DNA from: Aptenodytes patagonicus
Lineage: Eukaryota > Chordata > Aves > Sphenisciformes > Spheniscidae
NCBI RefSeq assembly: GCF_965638725.1
Contig: NC_134963.1
Location: 12,986,501 to 13,050,500 of the forward strand
Reading direction: 5' to 3'
DNA length: 64,000 nt
This document shows positions 41,319-52,100 of this stretch, piece after piece. Within the stretch, counting starts at the first letter, position 1. Each line of letters opens with the position of its first letter. A program made the translations under genes and the position numbers. The notes under the pieces are model-generated. The model had not been told where the DNA came from, made no database searches, and worked only from the letters and a program-made list of their open reading frames with translations.

Positions 41319-41744
41319 TGCCCTTTCCCTGCTGCAGAGACTCTGCTCTCAGACAGATCAGCCCCTCCAGCTAGACTCGGGCAATTCCACTGGGGCAGGC
41401 TTTGGGAGGACTTTCTCAGTTTTGTGCCGTTATTTAAAGATTATTTTTTCTCCATGTTTTCTATCAAGAGGCGCTGGCACCTTACCACTTCAGTGCCAAG
41501 AAGGTATCGGATGGAATCTTGCCCCCCTCTCCTCCCCTGCTCATTCCAGTGCGCCTTGTAGACAAGAAAGGACGTTGCCTACCAAGTGGACTAATTAACC
41601 CAAGAGTTTGTATATAATGTATATTGCTTTAACCAACCTCGCCTCCCTGTTGTCGCTTTGGCTTATGCCTTCTTAATGTCAACCAATCATGGACTGCAGA
41701 GTTCATCTTTTTAAAGAAATAGTACAAAGTTCTTAATTCGAGTT

Positions 41745-42040
41745 GGCCCCAGGCTGGCAGCAACTGCTTCCTGGGGCCTCTGGCTTCATTTCTGTTGGGC
41801 TCCAGGCTGGCAACTGGTGCCCCTGGGGCCTATGGCTTCACCTGGAGTTCCAGGCTTCGACTGGGGCTCAGGCTTTGTTTTTTCTAGGTACCAGGATTGC
41901 AGGTGATGCTGCTGGAGCCTGGGGTTTCACTTCACCAGCCCCTGGGCTGGCAGCTGGTGCTGCTGCTGGGGCCTTGAATTTCAGTTTGCCATGATCCAGA
42001 TTTGTGGCTGGGTCCTTGAGTTTCACCTTCTCGTGCTGCA
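41745..42040 (+). repeat. Degenerate ~50 bp minisatellite in the RAB35 3' UTR
   Basis: About six diverged units built on CCAGGCTGGCAnCTGGTGC...CTGGGGCCTnTGGCTTCAC. Unit length varies from about 40 to 58 bp. It is locally GC-rich in an otherwise AT-rich 3' UTR. Confidence 0.75.
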
Positions 42041-42130
42041 GCCCGGCTGTACCTGTGCTCTCCTTTAGTTTGTATCAAGATACTGAAAAACAAACTGACC
42101 TGCAGAAGTGGGATTTATTTGGATAAAACC

Positions 42131-42155
42131 TTTTTTTTTTTAAAAAAAAAAAAAA
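42131..42155. repeat. T11A14 perfect inverted repeat
   Basis: Eleven T (42131-42141) followed directly by fourteen A (42142-42155), in the RAB35 3' UTR. Confidence 0.95.
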
Positions 42156-43844
42156 CAACACAACACAAAGTTTAACTCCTTTGACCTTTGCTTCTGGTTC
42201 TGCCAGGGTCCTAAGTGAGGGTCCGTTTCTTTTGAGAACAACAAAACCCATGTGATTCTGCCAAAAAAACCCAAACTTCTCCTCGTTGCCCTGTCCACAA
42301 ATAGGTGATCTGAACTTGAATGTGAATTTTGGTGGCAAACTTTTGTTTTTGAGAGAGGAAAAGGCATGAAAATAAATCCAGCTGTTCTGGATTGATGTCT
42401 GAATATGAAAGCTGCTGCAGGATCATTCCCAGGATTCTTCTGTTAGAAAGGAGGACTGCTGTTTAATGTAAAGAAATGGGAAGCTTGCTTGCTTGGGTTA
42501 TGTGGTGGTGGAGGATCACCCTTGGAAACAAACTGGTCTCGCTATGCTCAGCAACGTTTTCCTGGCCCTTGTTGGCCTTTCTGGGAAAACAAGGGCTCAG
42601 TTCATCGGCCTGAATAGATGTAGTTAAAGGTGGAGAGTGTATGCGCGTGTAACTAAAATATCAAATGTCTGGGCTGAAAGTACATGCTCAGCACCTGAAT
42701 AATTGCCTGAATAATAATAATAAAAAGAAGAATTTTTCCTTAAAAATGACTAAAAGGCATGGAGGGTATGACTTCCTTTAAGACCTTGAAGGTGGACGTA
42801 CTCAGTTTGTCAGTAAGTGGCCCTGTGGAATTGCTGGCTGTAGTTTGGTAGGATATGATTCACCAATGTCCATGAGCTTTGAATCAGCCCACTTTTCTCC
42901 CTTCCTCCCCCTCCCCCAGGAGAGGCTAAATTTTAGTCACTTATTTTGCCTGCATTTTTTTAGATTTTATGGGTTGTGGTAAGAGCCCTAATCATACAAT
43001 CACATCACAATCAATCACTTTAAAGACTTTTTAAAAAACGCAAACAATGAATGTGTAACACATTTTCTTTTTTTAATCAGTTCAGGTGCTGGGAGTGTGT
43101 ATCCAGCTGCCTTCACCCGTCTCTTTTCTTCACATATCTTTCATTGGTAACCCAAGAATAAGGATGAGCTGGGATGATATTGCTAGCGTGAGCTCTGATA
43201 ATTGTAAGACTTGAGCGGCTATGGAAAGTGGCGGCTTGAGTTAGACCAGTCCATCCTGTCTGCTTTCTGATGTCGAATGTGGCGTGTGCCCAAGGAAGGA
43301 GCGGGGTCAGTCCTCAAAGCCTTCCTGTTGAAATGAAGCTGTCCTGTGACGGTTACCACTTTCAGATTAAAGCGCCCAGCCGCGTTACTTTGGGACTCTT
43401 GTGGTAGCGTGTGTGCAGATCTAGGAGGGAGTAACTTCATATAGGCAGAAGCAAAGAAAATGTCTGAATTTACTGGAAATGATGCAATAAAATGAGGAAA
43501 TGGTGCACCCAAGCCTGGAGTGTTCTCTTATATGGAAAGATTGGTCCTCTTTGAGTCGAGGTCTTTGTGGCCACGGTTTGAACTCTGCCAATCCAGGTGT
43601 CCAACTTCCTGGCTTGAAGTGGGATTTTTTTTTTATTTTTTCCTGGAGCTGGCTGTAGAGGAGCAGTTCTCTCTCTGCTCTTGCCACTGACTATTCAATT
43701 GGAAGGGGTGGGGACTGTGTCTCTAGTGGTGCTGATGTGAAGTTTCCTAAATGTTGAGCAATGGAATGTCTAACTGGTTTGCTAGGATTATTTCTGTAAT
43801 GAAAGTTTCTAATTATGCTTTTTAAATAATTTTAAAAAACTAAA

Positions 43845-43850
43845 AATAAA
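43845..43850 (+). terminator. Probable RAB35 distal polyadenylation signal AATAAA
   Basis: Canonical hexamer about 2.5 kb after the RAB35 stop, before sequence without any further strong signal on this strand for about 2 kb. Confidence 0.5.
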
Positions 43851-43866
43851 GGTTACAAGCTGCCAA

Positions 43867-44829
43867 ATCTTTTTTGAGGCTCTATTTCCTCTGCTGTCCA
43901 GCATCTGGAGGTGGAAGGTGGCAAGCCGGGGGTGAACTCTTCTGCTGCACATAGAGGTTTGTTTGTTTTTTTTTCTGGGAGGCGGTATTGGCAAAACAGC
44001 AATTAATGCTTTCAAATTTTTCATTGCTATTCTAGTTTTAAATGTGAATGAAAGAGTAAGCTGGAACTGGTAACCTTATTTCTGCGTGAAAGTGAGATGC
44101 TCATGATTTTACTACAATCTTTTGTCTTTCTGTTCAACAAAAAGTGTTGAGCGAGCTTTGAAAGCTTCTCCTCAAAGGCAGCAGGGGTCAGACCCTGAGT
44201 TGATTGAAAAGCATCTGGAGTCTCTCCTTGCTTTCCCAGGAAATGAACGTGTGTTTTTCTGTGTAGGAGCTAGGCAGCCGTCGCTGTGCTTGTTGCCCTT
44301 AGCATTCGCTTACCCCCGCCTGCCCTTGACGCGCGAGCGGGCTATTGAAGGCAAGCCCTCATTTCTGGAGAAGTGTGATGAAAACTTGCTGTGGGGAGGT
44401 GCCTTTTCTTCTGTCTGCGCTCTTCTGGTATGACTATGTAAAGGGGAATCCTGAGGACGTGCAGATGGTCTGAACTGCAGCTGGCGCAAGCTGGAGGTGT
44501 TTCATTGTCCGTCTGTGTTTTCTGTCTAAACTCGTTAACGTTTGCACATCCCTCCATATAAAGGCCAGTAAATGATACAAATGGCTGGAAGGTGGAGATG
44601 ATTTACGAGCTCGCCTTTCTGTTTTCCTGTGCGGCAGGAGATGTAAATGCTTCAAATGTTCTTTCTCCAGGACCGTTCTCTTCTGAGCCCATGCAAGTGC
44701 TTTATGTGGCTGAATTTCTTGGGATGATGACGTACTAAAGGTGCTGTTAGGTGTTAAGATGACAGTTCAAAAAGTGAGCTTGTTCTGCAGCTAGGCATGA
44801 TAAGCAGTGACTTGAGAGCTGAGACGGTA
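43867..44829. other. Gap between the convergent RAB35 and BICDL1 3' ends
   Basis: Just under 1 kb with no gene. Small reading frames here lack codon structure or a family match. Confidence 0.5.
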
Positions 44830-47800
44830 TCATATAAATGATCTGTTTTATTCTGAAGAGAACTATTTACAAAAGAAGTAGAGCATCGTTTTTACTAAAA
44901 ATATGCCTTTATAGATTTTTATAATATGTATCTTATAAAAACCATACATTTATTTACATTAGTGCTACATACAAAAATTACAGCACTGTGGTATATGTAC
45001 ATATCTATAGATACATTCTTTCTGCTTGTCCCTGCTGTGTGCTTTTCCCCTCTCAATCTAAGGGAATCGTTGCTGCAGCACCCAGACACTTCCTTTCTTG
45101 GCTTTTTTGGTTAAAACAATCTTGCTTTTTATAGCCGAGCGGGGAGTAGAGAGCTTGCCTGATGTAGAGGCATATCTGGAATTTACCATTCTAAGTAGGA
45201 CAAGTGCATGCAGCTATCAAGTCCTTGTGCATGCAGCACTGCCTGTAACCTCACTGCTTGCTTCTCTGTGCAAAACTATTCTGTGGTCATTAATCGATCT
45301 ATTGTTCATCTCGTCGGCAAGTTGCTGATCTACGTTTGTATTAAGATAAAGTGCTAGTGACTTGCCTTGCATCTACACTTACTTGTTTCTTGTTTACAGT
45401 TGCTTCCCTTGCAGAGTTTACTAAAGGGAGATTGATCCCTTTTCCCTTAGGCTAGCATAATAAACATTTGCCCAAACAGTCACCTGTTACTGAACTGTGG
45501 GAAAGTTCTTTGTAACCTTAATCTCAGCAGGCATCTCTTCTCTGTGCAGTATTTGAACAGTGACTGTGCAGCACTACTGCTTTATTTACCGTTATCTCAA
45601 AAGCAAGGCTGAGTGTTGTGTTTAGAGCTGCTGATCCCACTCCTTAAATCTACTTCAGGATCCTGAGTGCCTGCTGGATTAATGTGCTTCCTCCATCTCA
45701 TTCACTGGAGCCGATGTTTCCGTTATGCCATGTGTGTCCTAGAAGAATCAAGTATCACAAGTGGAGTGTCTTCTAACCCAACACTGCAAGGATGATTCCA
45801 GGCTCCTGGCCACGACAGGATGGAGATGAGTGTTTTAATGACAGCTCAAGGTGAAATAGTCAGGACCTTGTTAAAACACAACATGACAAATGAGAATGTG
45901 AAGGACTGCATTGATGATGATTTGAAAACAAAACAACAAAACCTAGCTGCTATGTTAAGGCAGTTTCTGTTCCTGTTGAGTAGCAGCTCAGCACAAGGAG
46001 GTCTCCTTTGGTGTGTTGTCCAGTTCATTAAACCCAATTCTCTTGTATTTCTGGGTTTAGTAGTGCAACTAAGTCTTTAGGGTTAAGGGACTAGTTTTAA
46101 GAAACCATACCCAACTGGTACCTTAGAACATGCTGACTTTCCTCTTGCAATCTCTTCCATCACTGTATTAAATAAATAAAATTGCAATGGGATTAAGGTA
46201 GGTTCCTCCTTAAATGAAGAGATGTGCTGTGCATTTCAATTGCCTACCCCTGCAACTGAATGAGTCACTTTCCTCTCAGCAAACATGTAGCAGAAGGCAC
46301 CTTTCTTCACCTCATTACTGCATCTTCATTGGATCACTTAAGGCCCTTGCCTTAGGATTGCATACATAGATACAAACATCCTCACGGGGGTAGAGTCCCA
46401 CACAGCTGCTGGGCGTGTGGCTTGAAGAGAGCTGTTGGGGCCTGGGGAATAACAACTGACAGCAGAAAAAAGGTCCGTGAGGACCAAGATGTTCACATGG
46501 CTCTCCACAATAAGCAGAGCACTGTTTTCAAACAGCGTATAAGACAACTGTTCACAGGTATCGCTGGCACCCATGAACCCACGCCTAATTTTGCAGGTAT
46601 CAAGGTTTATGTTAACACATATGGGCATAACTGAGTCCTGACAGCAGGAGATGCTGAGCGTGTGCCTCATGTCTCTGCCCTGTTGAGAGTCACAATGTAG
46701 GTAAGCTGGGAGGATGAGGACTTGCCATCCTGAGAGCGTGCTTGGCACTGCACTAAGTCCCTTTCCCTCACTTGCACAAGTGGATACAAGCAGATACTCA
46801 ACAGTTGAGCATTGCCTGGAAAGGACGGGCCAAGGTTTAGTTTCCTTCCCTGCCTTTGAGACTCCAGACTCCTTTCCCTGTAAGCAGCAAGCTGTATTGG
46901 TGGTGCTTTACCCAAGTATTTCCTGGAGCAGGATCTGCAATCCAGGTTTCATTGCTTTCAAGTAAATGGGTTTTGCCACTCAGCATTTTACCATCATTTT
47001 CAATCCCAAAGAGTACTCTGCTCCTTGCAACATGGAGCTACCTCAGTGCATGATTTCATACCAGTGTGGTAGTTTCATGCTAACAAGGAAACATGGGAAT
47101 GCTCAGATCTTTGTAGGCAGAGAGGATATTTGTACTGAGGTATTATGGATGTCCTATCCCATAGGTAAGTTGAATAATAATAAAAAAAACCAAGCCGCCA
47201 ACTTCTTACCTGCTTCTTAGAAGAAGGTGTTTGATACCTAATTCTTGCAGAAAGCTTGTTATTGTAAATAGTGAGCAGAGATAGCAGCTCCCCGTAGGAT
47301 GGTGTTTTAGCACCTAAGTTGCTGAGCAGGGCAGAGCTGGATGTGTACCTAGCTCTGTCTCCTGTGGGACGGTGTAGGTGGTAGCCTCTTTAAAGCAACA
47401 GGGAAACAAATTAGGGCCTGTGGGTATTGTGAGCTGGGAGAACGTGTGAAAATTACATGACAGCAGCAGGACATCTCTGAACTTAGGCTGGCATTCCTCG
47501 CTGGTTTATGATGGTAGACTGTGTTAAAGAGAAGAGCTGTAAGGTGCCCATCTAGTGCGTAGGGAAGGTCCCTACTTAAGTATTGCAGGATTTCCAGCAC
47601 CGCTGTGTGCATATACCAAATAAGCTACGTTCCTTCTTGTTGATCAAGTCATGCTTACGGCAAAGCAGGCTCTGATCATCTTCGGTCAAATGGAGATTTG
47701 GCTACCTGCTCGCCGAAGGGCTGAGTAGTAAATGACCTGCAGGCAGGGACAAATACTCATCATTTTCGTCAGGCCATAGCTAATGTTACTGTGTGGGGCA

Positions 47801-48924
47801 GAGTAAGTTGCAGGTTTTCCAGAGCTTTGTAGACACCCTAATCGCCTTTGGCTTTAGCGAAGGCAGATGCCTGCGTGCTTTCTCTGAGGATCAGATGCCA
47901 ACCCAGCATCAAAGACCTACTGACGTCACTATGGGTAGGCTTCCAGTGAATTATTAGTTAGGCTTTTTGGGGGCCTATCCAGTTAAAATGACAGGTTTCT
48001 TACTCTGTTTGGGAGGTGTACACGGCTTTGGGGAAAGGTGTGTGACTTGCTGAAGCCCCACAACTACCTTTGGCCATTGGAGGGACAGTAGGTGCCCCAG
48101 GACTGCACATCCACAACTTTTATCCAGTTTATAATCCATTGTAGATGGTCAGTCTCTTGGGGAGAAATCCTTAACATTCTGTGTAACTACAGACTCTGCA
48201 ACTCTTATCTCTGTAACAGGAGCGAGCTAGAGAAGACAGTAACATCAGCCATCTTACAACTGCCCTGATCTGCGAGGAGCCTGGATTCCCAGCAAGGGGT
48301 GAACAGCTACGCAGAGCTGCAGGGGAGATGGTGCCCAGGCAGGATCTGCAGTGAGGGCTGAACTTCCATCATGGAGAAAGCTACACTTGTCAAAACATGG
48401 CAATGCTGGGGCCAGAGCGACTCCAGTCTCAGTGGGATGGATGAAGCTGCCAGGACCGGAGGGTGGTATAAGTGACTCCCCTCTCTTCTCTTGCAATCAT
48501 CCCTCTTCTTCTCCCTGTGCTTGCTGTGACGGCAGTCCTCAATCCCCTGTGCTGCTTTGTCTTGGGGCTGCTTATTTCCTTCTCCAGCATGAGAATGCTT
48601 TTAAGACAATCAGATTATTCTTCACAGCAGAAACTGGACTGTGTCAAAGCGCCTAAAATATACCCTGAAGTTTATAACTTCACTTAAAGAATAAGAAAAG
48701 TTTCTTTCTATTAGTATCACATTGTCAATTTGCAAATCTCCAATTCATGTAAACATTTGGTTCAGACCAGGTGCAGTGTAAATAGTGCAGAGTCTCAAGG
48801 GTTAACTCCTTTGCCCCCTTCTTTTTTTCTAAGTGGATCAGAGTTGGGTCCATCAGCAAGCTGGGCAGCTGCCCCACTCCCCATCTTGAAGCAGGAATTG
48901 TTGGAGAGGTTTCTCTTTTTCAAA
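44830..48924 (-). other. BICDL1: BICDL1 3' UTR (probable extent, about 4 kb)
   Basis: From the BICDL1 stop (48925-48927) leftwards I see no further exon. Near 44840-45000 the minus strand is AU-rich and contains TAAATAAATG and an AATAAA (plus-strand TTTATT 44847-44852), as at many 3' UTR ends. The extent is inferred. Confidence 0.5.
44847..44852 (-). terminator. Candidate BICDL1 polyadenylation signal AATAAA
   Basis: Minus-strand AATAAA (CAGAATAAAACAG) at the left end of an AU-rich block. Another lies within TAAATAAATG at about 44948-44956. Confidence 0.45.
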
Positions 48925-49125
48925 TTAATTTTTCTTGAAAAAGGAAAAGAGACGGTTCCCTTCTGCCCCAACGGGCTCGTTCCCCTGCTGCTCCGGCCTG
49001 AACACGGGGGAGGGTCTGGCACTCCGCTTTGCGCCGTAGCCACTGGAGAAGGAATAAGCAAGCTGGCTCCATTCCTTCGGGTGTTTGTCCATCAGCTGCT
49101 GGTCAATGACCCTGTGCATGTCATC
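48925..49125 (-). CDS. BICDL1: BICDL1 last coding exon
   Basis: 66 codons and stop TAA (plus-strand 48925-48927). Acceptor CTCTGCTGCAG. Begins [19 protein letters not shown] and ends LFSFFKKN. Confidence 0.95.
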   Translation of the reverse strand, partial: DDMHRVIDQQLMDKHPKEWSQLAYSFSSGYGAKRSARPSPVFRPEQQGNEPVGAEGNRLFSFFKKN

Positions 49126-52100
49126 CTGCAGCAGAGGGAGAGGAGAGGGTTGTTAGTGGCAGCTGATGCTCAAAGGGAGCTCGTGCAGGGACGCGGCTGA
49201 AATGGGTGTGAAACGTGCTGTGATGAGATGGAGGAGAGATGACAAGAGTGGGGACAGGTCTAGCTCTCCACCTGGCAGCAGGCTCAGCTTTGCTTGCTGC
49301 TGTGAGGCTTTTTAGTGAGCGAGGAAGGTAAATCACACAATTCTGAGGGACAAATTGCTCAGGTGGTCTCACAGAGGAGCATCGTGCCTGCTTGGGACTC
49401 TGTGACACCTCTAAACTATGTTTCTCTGCTGTCTGCAGCTTGCAGATGTCCCCTTTGGGGGCAGAAATAAATAAAAAAGAACAAATGCAGCTGAAAGCAA
49501 ATGCCAGAAGAAGTAAGGATGTCTGTCCTGAGCACGTCTATGTGCTTGCCATGTGGAGCAGGCAGGCAGGTAGGCATGACAGAGCTGCCTGCACAGCCAC
49601 TGTTAGTGGGGCTTCTTTGGGGAAGGTGCCGCCGGGAGCCGAGGGGCTGGGGCCAGGTGTGGGCCCACCAGACCCCACATGGGTTTTGCACCAGACTTAC
49701 CAAAGAGAACTGCGCTCGTCCCTTAGACCTGCTCCTTCCCCTAGAGCCAGCAGAGCGGTGGGAGCTCTCTGACTGACAGCTTGGCGTGAACAACTGCACC
49801 GTGGTTTTTTAGATGTATCAGAAACGCTCTGGTTTAATCCATGTTTGCAGCACAGTGAAATTACTCTACACAAAATAATCAGTCAGTTCTGTTGCCGCTA
49901 ATGACGTGCTAATGTGTTCCTCGAAAACCTGGCTATCAATTCTACAAATTTTAAACCTTCAGATCCAGTGTTTCTGCTATAATTGCATATTTAAACTGTA
50001 GCTTAGTGAAAATGTGTGTACACAAACTAGCCCCACAGGAGAAATCAACTGTTCTCCAGTGGTTTGGTCCCTGATTAGGACTGAGGGCACTGTCTGGTGA
50101 GAACAAGGATGCTCTAGATGGGCTGTAGTGGTGGAAGTGCCGTTCATTTGGCACATCCTGCAGGGCAGCCCATCAGGGCAGCACTGAGACGGAAGGGAAG
50201 GTGCTGCCATTGCCCAGCGGGTGCCCCAGCTGCTCTGTAGCTCCATGTGGAATAAAAACAACCAACTTGGACTGGAAACTTGAACGATGGTTACTCTCTT
50301 GTTGCAGCATTTTATGCAGGGAAAAGGATTGATAGCCATGGCCTGGACCTGTATTTAGTATGGGGACTTCCCCTGGGGCAGCAGGAGGGTGCAGAGCTAC
50401 GTGAACTGGGGAAGCTTTGGATCTTTTCAGAGCAGGGCTGGAAAGGGGAAAGGCAGAGGGGGAGTTGAAGAGGTTAAGGTAAACATCAGCATTAAGGTGA
50501 AACAGGTTTCCAGAGGTGAAGCTGCCATGTGAAAATGTATAGCGTTTGGATTTTGAAGGCACCTCTTCTAGCAAATGAGGTAGGCACCCAGGCTCCAGCA
50601 TGGCAGATCCTTGGCTAACCACATAACAAGGGATGAATATGATTTTAATATATATTTTTATATATGTATTAAAAAATTACATATATTTAAAAATACAGTA
50701 TGCACTATTGAGAGTGCACTGCATTTGTCCCCCTGTCTGTCTGATGCGTGAATCAGAGAGCACAGCACTTGGCTGTGGAGATTCACGGTAGATGTACGCA
50801 GCAAGGCTGGGGCAGAGCTGCGGTCCCTGCCTTGGCACTGGGCAGGGGCACAGGAGTGTCTGGGGATGCGGAGGGAGGACAAACACCAGCAGTACGAGAC
50901 CTGCCTGATAAAGAGGTCCCATAAAGCGGGACAACATGGTACTGGTGTGCTCTGGGCATTCCGGGCAGGAGTTTCTGCTCTTTGCAGAAGGGGTGAGGCT
51001 GAAGGAGGTGCGAATGGCATGTATCCTCTTCCCGAGCTGGAGATGGGCTCCCTTGCATGAGATAAGGGTTGGAGCCGCCCAAGGTGACCTTGGAGGCTGG
51101 TGGCTGTGGCCATGCAGGCTGCAGCTCTCTGCTGGCATTGCAGCATTTTCTAACCCAACGGTGCCCCTGTCACTATTGCACTGAAGTCACTGAGCTCTCA
51201 TTTCAGACAAGCAGCCCTCTTCACTTCCAAGTTTGCTCCGTATTCCTTCCCTGCTCCCAGTAACGCCCCTCCTGCCCCCAGTCAGATAAAGATGAATACC
51301 AGTGGGGGTCAGATTAGGCATGGGGGTGAGGTGCACATCCACTCCTGTGCTACTCCTGTGCTAGGCTCGGATGTGCAGGATTTTGCTTGTCGCGTATTTT
51401 ATAGCCTGTATGACTATGTGCTTACAGAAAACTGTAATCTTGCTGATGGTCCTTGGTAAAGTGCAGACTAAAAGTGTGCAAGAGCAAAATTTTACCAGAC
51501 TAAAGCCTCCATTTATGCCCAGCTAAAGCAGAGAATCTCATCCCATTTTATCAGAAATATTCAGCTTTGCAAAATCCCCAAAATATATAAATCATCTGAC
51601 TTGTTTTGTGCCTTTGTGGCTGAGCTTCTGTTCTGGGGACATTAAGTGCTTGAAGACTATTTTGCTGCTGCGTAATAACACTTTAGGTCAGTATGTTGGA
51701 GACAACTTTCTGCAGTGCTAGTGGGCCTGATCCTCATCTCAGAGAGCTGATGGGAGCAGGACTGGGGTTGCTGTATTGCTGCAATCAGATGACATAGTGT
51801 GAAGTGAGAAAGCGAACGCCTGTTGTTAAAACCTTAGGCTGGGGATATTCCAGCACTAAATACTGAGTGTACTAGTAAGTAGGTCTCAATTTATACCACT
51901 CATCCAAACTGAAGCAGAACTTGGATACAGACAGCTCCTATGCAGAGCACTGAATGTCACTTACTAGATAACGAGGCTGAGAAGTAAAATCCCAGTCTGT
52001 ATTTCAAGAAGTTTTCCAGATACTAGATATGCCGAATACAGAGGATTAATGATATGCGTGCCTCAGCCTGGCTTTCCCCGTGGTGACCTGGAGGGTAAAG

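Larger units (their letters stand above)
41319..43866 (+). other. RAB35: RAB35 3' UTR (probable extent)
   Basis: Non-coding from the stop to the AATAAA at 43845-43850. Earlier canonical signals lie at 42371-42376 and 43486-43491 and could give shorter forms. It contains a minisatellite (41745-42040) and a T11A14 inverted repeat (42131-42155). The extent of about 2.5 kb is inferred. Confidence 0.6.

Noticed and set aside
46338-46748. A 136-codon minus-strand frame
   Set aside because: It lies in the inferred BICDL1 3' UTR and has no family match.
50658-51146. Minus-strand frames of 162 and 153 codons in the last BICDL1 intron, considered as an alternative terminal exon
   Set aside because: Two registers are open over the same stretch, the residues are low in order, and no coiled-coil continuation or clear acceptor was found.
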